DNA of 64,000 nt from Symbiodinium natans (Eukaryota; Sar; Dinophyceae; Suessiales; Symbiodiniaceae): contig CAJNDS010000546.1 in NCBI GenBank assembly GCA_905221605.1, forward strand, positions 380,501 to 444,500, written 5' to 3'. Shown here piece by piece: positions 21,424 through 32,495 of this stretch (positions are counted from its first letter, which is position 1; each line of letters opens with the position of its first letter). Made by a program: the position numbers and the translations under genes. The notes beneath the pieces are model-generated. The model made no database searches, was not told where the DNA came from, and saw nothing but the letters and a program-made list of their open reading frames with translations.

Positions 21424-21490
21424 GGTAACTAGGGTAACTAGGGTAACTAGGGTAACTAGGGTAACTAGGGTTTAGGGTAACTAGGGTTTA
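21424..21490 (+). repeat. GGGTAACTA nonamer array
   Basis: Six copies of a 9-mer in which AAC appears to replace or extend the telomeric TTT, with one TTTAGGG unit embedded. This looks like local amplification of a mutant telomeric unit. Confidence 0.9.
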
Positions 21491-22065
21491 GGCTTTAGCA
21501 TGCCGAACCCCCCTGAAAGAGACATCTTTCACTCAAATCCAGGCAGAAACTGCATCACCCTCCTAAACACACTGCCGCTGTCTTTGACACTGAGTCTGGA
21601 ACTGAAGCTGAATCCCACCCGCCACCCCCGGAGGTGAAAAAACCGTCGACACTGCAACTGAACCCTCCCCCCCCCCCCCCCCCAAGCCCCTCTGCGACCG
21701 AAACGAAACTGGGAGAAAAGAGCGCCTTCTGTCTTCGAAAGTGAAATCTGAAACTCAATCCCCAGCCCCCTGTAACCCTAAAGCCTCTTCCTTCCGGCCC
21801 TGGAAGTTATTTTCTCTCCCGCTTCATGCACCAGCCTGCGATTCGCCCACTACGCTTCGCGCACGACGAAAACAGATCACTTCAAAGGGTTTCGCATGCA
21901 TCAGAAATTCTGACTCAGAAATGTATAGCACAGACCCAACATCTGGAAGCTCCTGGTGCTAATCAAATCAGCAACTATAAACCCTTTGTAGTACGCAAAT
22001 CCCGGCTATGTCTATCCTCATGCCCATGCTTATAGCCATTGTTGGAGTTCTGGCCAGAACCTCAA

Positions 22066-22166
22066 GACTCGGATGCCCAGCCCAGCAGTGTCGTTAGGTT
22101 CCCTTGTAAACCTCTTTAAGATAAAAGGGCACCTTTTCAGTCCTGGGTTTACTAAGCATCCTAGTC
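22066..22166. mobile_element. MITE-A, degenerate copy
   Basis: The ends GACTCGGATGC and GCATCCTAGTC are inverted. The internal AGGTTCCCTTGTAAACC and AAAAGGGCACC are recognisable. Confidence 0.65.
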
Positions 22167-22482
22167 TAAACCCGAAGCCCTAAACCTCAAATGCGCTGGA
22201 ATTGTCAGGAGGCGGTACTTGTTGAGGCGGCGCCCGAGCGCAGGGCTTTCGTGAGTGTGAAAGTGGGCTATCCTTGAGAACCCAAAAACCATGCGAAAAG
22301 TTTACCCTAAACCCTAAACCTTAAGCGCTAAACCCCTAAACCCTGAACCCTAAAAAGGTCTTGCAAGGTTTAGTTTTCTTGGGAACCCTAAGAACTATTT
22401 CAATACTTGTAGTCGAAGAACCTACTGTTGCAAGAAAACATATACAGATGCCATAAAGAAGTCACAGACAGGAACCCCCAGA

Positions 22483-22580
22483 CATGTACCTAAGTAGGGG
22501 ATACTTAGGCCTTAAAGTACCTCCTAGAAAAGGACCTTGGGGACCAAGTACACAATAGTGAGGTACATGGACCCTTAGGG
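22483..22580. mobile_element. MITE-B, reversed copy
   Basis: Runs from CATGTACCTAAGTAGGGGAT to GAGGTACATGGACCCTTAGG, the opposite orientation to the copy at 14592 as judged by the CAAGTACACAATAGTGAGG end. Confidence 0.75.
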
Positions 22581-22795
22581 CTCGACATGTAGGGCTTGTT
22601 GGGCTTCAAGCAGTTCTTATCCACGACTTCGCCATGTTTTTGTTCGCAGTGTCGCGTGACGACTTGCATGTTTTGGGGTCGCTAAAGCCCCTAAAAGCCC
22701 CAACGTCTCTGAAGCCGAAGAGCGCCCCCAAAACCCAAGGAGACCTAAAACCTTAAAAGCCCTTACTGTAAACCCTTCAGGGTCTAGGGTTTAGA

Positions 22796-22858
22796 TTTAT
22801 TTAGGGTTTAGGGTTTAGGGTTTAGGGTTTAGGGTTTAGGGTTTAGGGTTTAGGGTTT
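22796..22858 (+). repeat. TTTAGGG array
   Basis: About nine units. Confidence 0.95.
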
Positions 22859-22864
22859 CGCGTT

Positions 22865-22980
22865 GAGGGGCCGAAGCCCGCCCTGGTGCAGGCCCTCGAG
22901 GAGTTTGCCGACAGGCGCTCTTTCAGATATCCGCCCATACCAGGCCACACCTTGACTACAGGAAAGTCGGAGGGGGGCCC
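22865..22980 (+). CDS. Candidate exon, ~115 bp
   Basis: One open plus frame of about 38 codons or more (EGPKPALVQALEEFADRRSF, then RYPPIPGHTLTTG). It is GC-rich, lies just after a TTTAGGG array and is followed by CCCTAAAA repeats. The first half is an amphipathic helix. Splice edges are not secure and no family is recognised. Confidence 0.4.
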
Positions 22981-23009
22981 CAGGGTCTCTCTTAGGGGTG
23001 CTTGGGATC

Positions 23010-23140
23010 AAACCCTAAAACCCAAAACCCTAAAACCCCAAACCCTAAAACCCTAAAACCCTAAAACCCTAAAACCCTAAAACCCTAAAACCCTAAAACC
23101 CTAAAACCCTAAAACCCTAAAACCCTAAACCCTAAAACCC
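23010..23140 (-). repeat. CCCTAAAA octamer array
   Basis: About twelve consecutive units with four As instead of three, that is an 8-mer version of the telomeric repeat. Confidence 0.95.
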
Positions 23141-23343
23141 TGAACCCTCTAGACCCTAAACCCTAAACCCCAAATCGAGGGGCCTGGATAGTTGCATGAG
23201 GGCTTGGGGCTTCGGGATCATAGGGGTCTTAGGGTTTTAGGGTTTAGGTTTTAGGGTTTAGGGTTTAGGGTTTAGGGTTTTAGGGTTGAGAGTTCCGAGG
23301 ATAGGGGCCCTAGGGGCTCAGGGTAGGGAACCTTAAGGCCTCC

Positions 23344-23421
23344 AATCAGTTCTGGGTTTAGGGTTTAGGGTTTAGGGTTTAGGGTTTAGGGTTTAGGGTT
23401 TAGGGTTTAGGGTTTAGGGTT
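23344..23421 (+). repeat. TTTAGGG array
   Basis: About eleven units. Confidence 0.95.
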
Positions 23422-24122
23422 TCGAATTGAGCCCCATGGCCGAAACCGGCCCTTGAGTCCTACTATAGGGTCCGTTTCAGTTCAATGCCTGCGCTGTGTG
23501 CCCTGCACCCCAAAACCAACCCACTGGTTTAGGGTTTAGGGTTTAGGGTTTAGGGTTTAGGGTTTAGGGTTTAGGGAAAACAGAGAAGGTGTTGGGGTTA
23601 TCCTGCCCCCACCCCCCCTCTCCCCCTAGGGCTTGCCTGCGACGCCATCTACCTACAGTTTCGTAGAAACTGTCCCTTGCAGGTATAATCCATTACACTG
23701 TAGGTAGAGAGGGTCGCAGGTAGGTTAAGCCCTAAACCCTAAACCCTAAACGCTAAACCCTAAACCCTATGCCCTAAACCCTAAACCCTTCGGGTCTCTT
23801 ATCCCCCGAAAGAAAGCACCCGAAAGGCACCGCTTCCTCATCAGCTCCCACGGTGATGCCTCGGCCAGGGCCTTGTCTTAAAGTGTGGGTTTAGGGTTTA
23901 GGGTTTAGGGTTTAGGGTTGGGGGTTTGGGGGTTTGGGGTTAGGGGTTAGGGTTTAGGGTTTGGGGGTTTTCCAGGTATATAAGGGACATTCTACTCTTA
24001 CTACCCTATGTGACCTGTTTTGGCCTGGTAGAGTCCCAGTCCCATCCCGGAAGCCTTAAAACCGCAAACTTAAACCCTGCAAAGTCCCAAACCCGAAACC
24101 CTACCAGATTTCTGTGGGACCG

Positions 24123-24214
24123 GTTTAGGGTTTAGGGTTTAGGGTTTAGGGTTTAGGGTTTAGGGTTTAGGGTTTAGGGTTTAGGGTTTAGGGTTTAGGG
24201 TTTAGGGTTTAGGG
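24123..24214 (+). repeat. TTTAGGG array
   Basis: About thirteen units. Confidence 0.95.
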
Positions 24215-24300
24215 TTACACTACAGACCTCTGAGTATGGGACAGCTCTCTCTAAGACAGGAACTCCCAAGCTTCCTTTGCTGCGCCAAGACTTGCGCACG

Positions 24301-24425
24301 TACCCAGACCTCTGGGAGGATCAAACAAGTAGATCCCCTTTCAGGTTTCCCTAAAATGACCCACTAGTGGCATAGGGTACTACTTGGGGGTTCCACTTTT
24401 TGGGATCCTCCCAGGGGTCTGGGTA
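24301..24425. mobile_element. MITE-F, full copy (125 bp)
   Basis: The ends TACCCAGACCTCTGGGAGGA and TCCTCCCAGGGGTCTGGGTA are near-perfect inverted repeats of about 20 bp. There is no coding capacity. Confidence 0.8.
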
Positions 24426-24825
24426 GTCAGAAGCTTCAGCAGGAGAAGCCACCCGAAGCCCTGTGGGTGATCCTCTCTGACCCTGGGTTCCTTCCTACTT
24501 GCACAGGTACCCGCAACGCAATGTGCTGTGTGGACCGCTCCGGGGGATAAGGTTTAGGGTTAGTTTAGAGTTTAGGGTTTAGCTATAGCGGCTATAGCGG
24601 AGTTTTTGTACTTTTTTTAAGTAGCATGTATTTATCTAAAACCGAAGAGAATATCGGCAACCTTTTTCTATGAAGGTTCTAAGGGGAGTATAGTTAGGAG
24701 GCTCTAAGGCTGCTCGTCGAATCGCCTGGGTCCTCCACCCGTAAACCAGCCGTCGAGGCCCTTTGCGCGCTGTTTCGACCTGCTCTACAGCTCGGGACCC
24801 AGGTGGCCCTAAGCCCAGCCTAAAC

Positions 24826-25053
24826 TCTAAACCCTAAACCCTATAGCCTATAACCCTAAACCCTAAACCCTAAACCCTAAACCCTAAACCCTAAACCCTA
24901 AACCCTAAACCCTAAACCCTAAACCCTAAACCCTAAACCCTAAACCCCTAAACCCCTAAACACCTAAACCCTAAACCCTAAACCCTAAACCCTAAACCCT
25001 AAACCCTAAACCCTAAACCCTAAACCCTAAACCCTAAACCCTAAACCCTAAAC
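24826..25053 (-). repeat. Longest CCCTAAA tract in the window
   Basis: About 228 bp of CCCTAAA with a few CCCCTAAA slips near 24945-24965. Confidence 0.95.
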
Positions 25054-25890
25054 CAGTCCAGCTTCGGATTCGACGAGGGCGGAAAGCGTTTAAGTGATGA
25101 TCCTGAACTCTGACGCCTATTTCGAGCTATCCTCACGTACCCGTTAGTTATTTTTGAGGGTCTATAGGGTTCAGGGTGGCGGAAGGCTATAAGGCACCCA
25201 ACCCTGACAGTTTGAGAAGTGGCATCCTGGTGAATTTGCTACTTGGCCCAACAGATGCACTTCAAGCTTGCTTCGGCTTTCCTTGCTTATAGAGGTTTAG
25301 GGTTTAGGGTTTAGGGTTTACCCTAAACCCTGAGCCCTAAGCCCTAAGCCCTAAACCAGGTTGAACCTTGTCTACTCTTTGGCAACTGGCGAGGTAAGAC
25401 GGTGACTGGGACTAGGATACTAGGATGCAGAGACTCGCACGCTTTATTGGCCCTCCAAATGGTTGGCTTTCTTCTGGCTGGCTCTTAGGACTGCAACCTT
25501 AGGGTTTAGGGTTTAGGGTTTAGGGTTTAGGGTGGTAAATTTCGCGGAGCACGTCGGTTCAACACCAACCGGCGGTAACTCCTGACACAGGGGTTGGGGG
25601 TGCATGCTTGTTTTATTTTGAAAGTGAACAGCCGTCTGAAGGCTCTGCGCACCCACAGCGGCGAGCAAGCATGTTTTACGGCTTGTTAAGGGTCAGCGTC
25701 CCACCGATGAGCTTCCATGAGACCGAGATTCCCGAGAGATTCCCGAAGAACCAGGCCAGAAGCAAACCCTACCCCCCTATAGCCTTGCCATGGCTGACCT
25801 TAACTTCAAGTTAAGCGCTTGCAGCGGGCTCACGCGCATTTGCTCCAGTTGCACCCGCGGCTTATGGTTGGAACCGAAAGCACCATAAAT

Positions 25891-26245
25891 GTCAGTGAAA
25901 ACGCTTAAGTTCGACACAGTGTGTTGGGAGTATTGTCGCTAATTTTGCAGGGCCGTTTTTCTACGAACTTTTCGGGCGGCCACCACCATGCGAAATGCAT
26001 TATTTGTCATTTCTTTCTGGTTGGCGTTGGTTCGAGGCGAAGAAAAGCTAAGGTCAGTGAAAACTTTAAGTTCAACATGGGGTGTTGGAACTATTGTAGC
26101 TGATTTTGCCAGACAGTTTTTTGCGACTAACTTTTCGGGTGCCACACCCGTGCGAAATTCACCGTCTGTCCTTTTTTCTGGTATGTGATGGCTCGAGCCG
26201 AACAAAAGTCAAGGCCGGTGAAAGCCCTTAAGATCAACACCGGGC
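25891..26245. repeat. ~161-bp tandem repeat inside the foldback arm
   Basis: The motif GTCAGTGAAAA-n-TTAAGTTCAACA starts near 25891, 26053 and 26214, giving a period of about 161-162 bp. Each unit also has a GTTGG-ATTGT-GCTAATTTTGC-like middle and a CTTTTCGGG block. It is mirrored in the right arm. Confidence 0.75.
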
Positions 26246-26726
26246 GTTGAATTTCTTGTTGCTAACTTTCCGGGGCGGTTTCTCTACTGGTTTTTTCGGC
26301 TGTCAGGTGACCGTTTTCGGCGCTGAAAATGGGCAATAGCTGTTTGCACGGAGCAACAATTTAGAAACTGTCTTTGCTTCGTTTTTGGATGTTTTGTTTG
26401 ATTTTTTGGGTTTAGGGTCTAGGGTTTAGGGTTTTGAGTTTAGGCTTTAGAAGCCCAACAAAAGCAAAACGGAAAAAACCTTTTAACAAATAGACCTCCC
26501 CATTGAAATCCAAATGTGAGCTGTGTTTGGCGGTTTGCAGCTGAAAGGGTTGGGACGGTTGGCTGTTCGGGCTTAATCTGGGAGTTAAAGGTGGCTTTAG
26601 TAATGATGGCCATGGCTGTGCGGTGTGGGTGGCTTAGATCCCGAAATCGAGCGACTCTGACCCCAAAAAAAAGTTAGAGACCAAAAAAGACCCCAAGAAA
26701 AAGTTAGAGACCCAAAAAAAAGTTAA

Positions 26727-26745
26727 GTTCAACACCGTGTTGAAC
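26727..26745. repeat. Perfect short palindrome GTTCAACAC-C-GTGTTGAAC
   Basis: A 9-bp stem with a 1-base centre. The same word recurs, decayed, at the start of each 161-bp unit and near 26945 in the other arm. It could be a protein-binding site, but this is inference. Confidence 0.7.
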
Positions 26746-28131
26746 CTAACTTTTCGTGTTGGAAATCCTGCGTGTTTTTGCTGAATCCTACGTGGTTTTT
26801 GGGCTGTCGTGTGACGTGTTTCAGGGAAAAATGTGGGAAATAAGGGTAAAAAAGGTCAAACGGCGTCGGTTTGTAGCCTTGCCGCCTGAAAAAACACGTA
26901 GGAAAACAGCAAAAACACGTAGGATTTCCAACGCGAAAAGTTAGGTTCAACACGGTGTTGAACTTAACTTTTTTTTGGTCTCTAACTTTTTTTTGGGGTC
27001 TTTTTTGGTCTCTAACTTTTTTTGGGGGTCAGAGTCGCTCGATTTCGGGATCTAAGCCACCCACACCGCACTGCCATGGCCATCATTACTAAAGCCACCT
27101 TTAACTCCCAGATTAAGCCCGAACAGCCAACCGTCCCAACCCTTTCAGCTGCAAACCGCCAAACACAGCTGACATTTGGATTTCAATGGGGAGGTCTATT
27201 TTTTAAAAGGTTTTTTCCGTTTTGCTTTTGTTGGGCTTCTAAACCCGAAACTCAAAGCCCTAAACCCTAGAAAACATCGAAAACCGAAGCAAAGACAGTT
27301 TCTAAATTGTTGCTCCGTGCAAACAGCTATTGCCCATTTTCAGCGCCGAAAACGGTCACCCGACAGCCGAAAAAACCAGTAGAGAAACCGCCCCGGAAAG
27401 TTAGCAACAAGAAATTCAACGCCCGGTGTTGATCTTAAGGGCTTTCACCGGCCTTGACTTTTGTTCGGCTCGAGCCATCACATACCAGAAAAAAGGACAG
27501 ACGGTGAATTTCGCACGGGTGTGGCACCCGAAAAGTTAGTCGCAAAAAACTGTCTGGCAAAATCAGCTACAATAGTTCCAACACCCCATGTTGAACTTAA
27601 AGTTTTCACTGACCTTAGCTTTTCTTCGCCTCGAACCAACGCCAACCAGAAAGAAATGACAAATAATGCATTTCGCATGGTGGTGGCCGCCCGAAAAGTT
27701 CGTAGAAAAACGGCCCTGCAAAATTAGCGACAATACTCCCAACACACTGTGTCGAACTTAAGCGTTTTCACTGACATTTATGGTGCTTTCGGTTCCAACC
27801 ATAAGCCGCGGGTGCAACTGGAGCAAATGCGCGTGAGCCCGCTGCAAGCGCTTAACTTGGAAGCTAAGGTCAGCCATGGCAAGGCTATAGGGGGGTAGGG
27901 TTTGCTTCTGGCCAGGTTCTTCGGGAATCTGAGGCTCATGGAGGTTCACGGGCGGGACGCCGGCCCTTAGCAAACAGTAAAACATGTTGGTTCGCTGCTG
28001 TGGGTGTGCAGAGCCTTCAAATGGTTTTTCAGTCCAAAAAAAGCAAGCATGCACTCCCAACCCCTATATGAGGAGTTAGCGCCGATTGGTGTCGAACTCA
28101 CCTTCCCGAAAGCTGGTTCGCGAAATTTACC

Positions 28132-28205
28132 AGTTTAGGGTTTAGGGTTTAGGGTTTAGGGTTTAGGGTTTAGGGTTTAGGGTTTAGGGTTTAGGGTTTA
28201 GGGCT
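28132..28205 (+). repeat. TTTAGGG array abutting the foldback
   Basis: About ten units begin at the last base of the foldback element. A shorter array (25499-25533) abuts the other end. Confidence 0.95.
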
Positions 28206-29093
28206 TTTCGGAGGGTTCAGAAGTCAGCCAAGGAAAGGGTTCAGGCTTTAGCGTTTCCGCGTTCCAGGTTTTTGGCGTGCAAAGCCTAAACCCATAACAA
28301 GCACCGAAGCATGGAACTCTCGTAAACTGGTCCTAAACCCTAAACCCTAAACCCTAGCCCTAAACCCTAAACCCTAAACCCTAAACCCTAAACCCTAGCC
28401 CTAAACCCTAAACCTTGAGCCCTAAACCCTAAACTCTAAACCGCGACTGGGATGACCGGGATGAAAGCTTGCGCTCCTATTTGCTTAAGAACCACACCAA
28501 CAATAGAAACTGTTCCTGATAATTAAGGGTAATATAAAGGGATTCGGGTTCAGGGCTTAGGGCTTAGGTTTTGGGGTTTAGAGGTTAGGGATTTATTATC
28601 TTGTATTTGGCCACAACAGCGGAGGGGCCTTTGGCATCTCGGTGTTCGGGGGGCTGGGGGCTTCAGTGCTGCAAGCTAAGCTTGTAGAGACATCCTCGGC
28701 GTGATGCCTTCCATAGGCTGTGGGGTTTCGGCTTCAGGGGTTTAGGGTTTAGGGCGAGTGTATTGAGGTAGATATACCCGAGTCGAGATGCGTCATGACC
28801 AGAATTCCGTGCGGCCTTCCGGGATTCAGTTTAAAGCCTCAAGCTGAGACAATCTCAAAACCCGATCTTGCCGGAATCCTGCTTCCGTCGATCCTTAAAC
28901 CCTGAACCTGTAAAGCCTTGTTCAGGGTTCATCAGGCTTGGGGTTCAGGAAGGGGATCTAAGCCATCCGAACGATGGCCGGAAGCCTTATTGGTGTAGAA
29001 CTTCTACCCTGAACCCTAAACCCTAAACCTTAAAGCTTAAACCCTAAACCCTGAACCCCGAACCCTACGACCACGAGCCTTCATACGCTAAAG

Positions 29094-29173
29094 CCGCTAC
29101 AGCCACCATGCCATGAGCCTACTCCTTCGGCAAAGCCATGGCCACTCGGACGCTGCCGTCGCCCTGCTGGCAG
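29094..29173 (+). CDS. Candidate exon, ankyrin-like text
   Basis: After CTAAAG, the frame reads RYSHHAMSLLLRQSHGHSDA and then AVALLAGG. The A-x-A-L-L pattern is reminiscent of an ankyrin helix pair, but one short segment does not prove it. CCCTAAA repeats lie directly upstream. Confidence 0.35.
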
Positions 29174-29300
29174 GGGGCGTGGGTGTCTTGGTTGAGGGCT
29201 TAGGCTTCCCTCAACCCTCAGCCCTCAACCCTAAACCCTCAACCCGCAACCCTAAACCCTAAACCCTAAACCCTAAACCCTCTACTCACAGGAATTTCAG

Positions 29301-29446
29301 GGTTGGCAGAGTGCTTCGGGCTTTTGGTCTGGGATGTGGGGAAGCCTCAGGACAGCGCCTTTCGATGCTGCCTGGGTCAATCCTGGGGCGTCCCGTCTGA
29401 GGCGGTGGAAGAGCTCGCTGCCTTGAATGGAATTTCTCAGGCTTAG
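29301..29446 (+). CDS. Candidate exon, ~145 bp
   Basis: After GAATTTCAG|G, 47 codons are open to a TAG (LAECFGLLVWDVGKPQDSAF, then PSEAVEELAALNG). CCCTAAA repeats precede the acceptor. It could be an internal exon ending before the TAG, or a last exon. No family is recognised. Confidence 0.5.
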
Positions 29447-29505
29447 TTTTGGTTTGGATGTAAGGCAGGCAACTACACTAATTGCCTAGAACCCACAATT
29501 CAGGT

Positions 29506-29608
29506 ACCCTAAACCCTAAACCCTAAACCCTAAACCCTAAACCCTAAACCCTAAACCCTAAACCCTAAACCCTAAACCCTAAACCCTAAACCCTAAACCC
29601 TAAACCCT
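29506..29608 (-). repeat. CCCTAAA array
   Basis: About fourteen perfect units. The next array (29709-29856) is inverted relative to it. Confidence 0.95.
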
Positions 29609-29708
29609 TCTTTCTAAGTGCCCCGATCCCACAAGTGGGCATGTCCTGGGGTCCAAAAGCCTCGGCCCCTGGGATGGTTTTATTTTTCTGCTTATACAGA
29701 GTTTCGGG

Positions 29709-29856
29709 CTTAGGGTTTAGGGTTTAGGGTTTAGGGTTTAGGGTTTAGGAGGGTTTAGGGTTTAGGGTTTAGGGTTTAGGGTTTAGGGTTTAGGGTTTAG
29801 GGTTTAGGGTTTAGGGTTTAGGGTTTAGGGTTTAGGGTTTCGGGTTTAGCGCTTTA
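29709..29856 (+). repeat. Long TTTAGGG array
   Basis: About 20 units with one phase break (TTTAGGAGGG near 29746). Confidence 0.95.
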
Positions 29857-29859
29857 CGA

Positions 29860-32090
29860 GGGTCCCGCTTAGGGAATCATGTCCTATATAGTACATATCG
29901 AGCCTTGAAAAGGTTCCTGAACAGTGGTTTTCGTGCCTAAGAAGATGCTCTAGGGCACAGTATCCCTTAGGGAATGACAGTTTGCGACACCCTCACTAGA
30001 AGAACTTGTGGGGGTAGCTTAGGTGTGGGGATTACGCGTCTAAGCCCTACACAACCCTGAACTGTTGTCCCGAAAGCCTAAACCCTAAACCCCAAACCCC
30101 AAACACCAAACCCTAAACCCTAAACCCTAAACCCCAAACCCCAAACCCTAAACCCGAATCCAAACCCTAAACCCCCACTCTGCACTCGTTAGATGCGTGT
30201 AGGGTTTAGCATTTAGGGTGTAACTTCTATAAGTTAAAGTGAGTATTGCCTCCCCTTATGTACCCCTTTCTGCTGATATTTCTAGGAGCACACCAGTTTT
30301 TTGGGGAATCCCCGAATGATGAGGCTTTCCGGAAAATCCTCTTCAATTCGCTATCTTCTCTGAATGATAGTCGGGACTTGGTAGTACACCTGTAGTTAGT
30401 ACACCTGTAGTTAACCCCGAAACCTATCTGACTCAGGAAACTCCTTGATTGAAGGGTTCGATTGGAGTCTGTGAGGAATTTCTGCAGTTCCCCTCAACCT
30501 AACAGTGTTCATCTTCAGGTTTGGGATTTAGGCGGCTAGGGTTTAGGGTTTACGTTTTGGGGGTTTACCAGTTTGCAGGAGGGTACACGTGCCCAGGAAT
30601 CCTGAAAGTTTTCACAACCCCTCAACTGCCCCCCATCCCTAAATTTGGACGTTACATGAACCTTCCCCCCACCCCCCCCCTCCCCCCTTGAGTCCAATAA
30701 CAGGATAACATCCCTAAACTGTTGAAGAGAGGCTGATATAAAGATATGCAACTACCCACCTGCAACTGGCCTTTAGTTAGGGTGGGGTCTCTTTGGGTCT
30801 TTAGGGTTCAGCTGGAGGTGCTTAAGGAGCTCCGGTTTCGGCTCGATTCGGGATTTGCAGGCGTCATCCGGTGCACCGAGTGCCTTAAGTTTTAGGGCTT
30901 ATAAGGTTTATAAGGCTTATAGGCTTTGTAGCCTTTGGGGTTTAGGGTTTAGTGTTTGTTTATTGCTCCAATATCAAAGCGCACCTAGGCTGGTGTGGGC
31001 AGGGTCGGTGGTCGGGGGGCCCCAATACTCAGGGACAGTGTTTGGAAGATGCCCGGCAGTAACTAGTACCCATGTTCCACCGTGTTCTTCGGGTCCCTTT
31101 CTAAACCCTGCAACAAAAAATCCAAACCTTCTAAACCCTAAACCCTAAACCCTAAACCCTAAACCCTGAACCTTGCTGGGTCTCGAGGTGCTGGCAACAT
31201 GACCGAAGCTACGAGCGCTGCTGCGTTACGGACCCCTGGAGCTGTGCGGGTTAGGCAAACATCTCAGACTCTAGGGATATAGGGATTCGTGTTTATGGGT
31301 TTAGGGCTAGAATGATCGGGGTTCAGGACTAGCCACAGCTGGGTTCGCTCGAGCCATCCCGCTGGTCATGAGAACGAAGCCTTCGGGCATATTCTTGCCA
31401 CCCTAAAGCCTTAACCCTAAACCCTGAATCCTAAACCCGGGTTCATGGCTCCTCTGAGGAGAATGCGTTTGGCAATGTTGTGATGATGTCTGGGTACAGC
31501 GAACTAATCTTTTGGCTTGGGGGGATGGTGTTCCTGTGCGTCTTCGCACAAGCCCCAAGGGTCCATGTGCCTGAATACGGAATACTTGGGCCTTAATAAC
31601 TTGAGGGACCACCTATATAGGGACTTTGGGGCCTCAGAGTAGTGAGGTGCACAACGAAACCCTAAACACCAAAAAACCAGAATCCCTCAAAAACACCAAA
31701 ACCTATGCCCAAGACCCTAAACCCTTAAACCCTAAGCTCCCCGAAAGCTCCTTCTCGGAGTCGGATAAGCACCCAAAATATGAAGGACGCCCAAGGCACC
31801 TGGAACTCCTCGCACCCCCCCCCCCCCCCCCAAGTCCAAAGCTTGCAAAGCCCCTGGACGTCGGAGATGTAGGGTTTAGGGTTGAGGGTTGAGGGTTTAG
31901 GGTTTAGGGTTTAGGGTTTAGGGTTTAGGAGTATACCTACTGCTCCTTGCTACGTACTTCCCTCATTCCCTACTAATAAGCAGTAGGATTGTCGTCTAGG
32001 GGGGGTTTGGCCTGGGCTTCAGAGGTGTCTTTTGGCTCGGGTTTCGGGGTAAAAGATTTCAGAACCCTAAACCCTAAACCCTAAACCTCA
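29860..32090. other. Repeat-rich stretch, no secure gene
   Basis: Unique segments, CCCCAAA/CCCTAAA runs, C and G homopolymers near 30665 and 31817, and a diverged MITE-B at about 31555-31655. The piece at 31195-31250 has a GTTAGG donor-like edge, but I do not call it an exon. Confidence 0.5.
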
Positions 32091-32098
32091 ACTTGCAG

Positions 32099-32164
32099 GA
32101 CCAGATCCTCATGGAGTCGGAGATCAAAGCATGGCAGTTGCAACACGCGGCCCCCCGGCAAAAC
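32099..32164 (+). CDS. Candidate exon, ~66 bp
   Basis: After the acceptor CAACTTGCAG|G, the frame DQILMESEIKAWQLQHAAPR is open and helix-like. CCCTAAA repeats lie upstream of the acceptor. The donor is not clear and the family is unknown. Confidence 0.5.
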
Positions 32165-32351
32165 CCCCCTTATGGGTTTAGGCGTGCAGGGGCCTTATAC
32201 ACCCAGAACCCGAATCTACGGCCCAAAACCCCCAAACCGCAACCAAGAAGCGCTAAAAAGCCCCAAAGCCCAAACCCCAAAAAGTAGTAGTTGTTTTTTT
32301 TGTTTTACCTGGCGCCTTTAAGGGTATCTGGTTTCGGTTCAGGGGCTAGAG

Positions 32352-32495
32352 GACCCCCGGAGTCGACCCTTATTCCCTCTTTTAGTTTTTTAAGGGTTTT
32401 AGGTTCCCTTAAAGGCCCCTTTGAACCAAAAAGGGTACCCCTTTTTAGGGTTTAGGGTTTAGGGTTTAGGGCTTTTATTCCTAGGTCTTAGATGC
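32352..32495. mobile_element. MITE-A-like copy split by telomeric repeats
   Basis: The family landmarks CCCTTATTCCCTC, AGGTTCCCTTAAAGG, AAAAAGGGTACCC and TTTTATTCCTAGG are in order. Between the last two, about four TTTAGGG units (roughly 32444-32470) have been inserted. Confidence 0.6.

Larger units (their letters stand above)
22981..25530. other. Array-dominated stretch, no secure gene
   Basis: Contains at least eight telomeric arrays, the CCCTAAAA octamer array, one MITE-F copy and short unique pieces. The piece at 24426-24540 has a CTTGCACAG|G acceptor, but its frames are inconclusive. Confidence 0.5.
25533..28132. mobile_element. 2.6 kb foldback (inverted-repeat) element
   Basis: Two arms of about 1.2 kb (25533-26800 and 26880-28132) are inverted copies centred at 26833, with a ~75 bp non-pairing centre. 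The outermost ends are TGGTAAATTTCGCG and CGCGAAATTTACCA, immediately followed by TTTAGGG arrays on both sides. Arm-to-arm identity is high. For example, the open frame at 25939-26205 (minus) and the one at 27461-27727 (plus) translate identically. Those paired frames are symmetry artefacts without domains. There is no transposase, so it resembles a non-autonomous foldback transposon or a palindromic rearrangement. Confidence 0.9.

Noticed and set aside
25608-28060. Mirror-image 60-100 residue frames as real genes
   Set aside because: They occur in matched pairs because the region is an inverted repeat. Composition is not protein-like and no domain or splice context supports them.
30445-30475. 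tRNA-like GGTTCGATT text
   Set aside because: No acceptor, D or anticodon stems can be paired around it.
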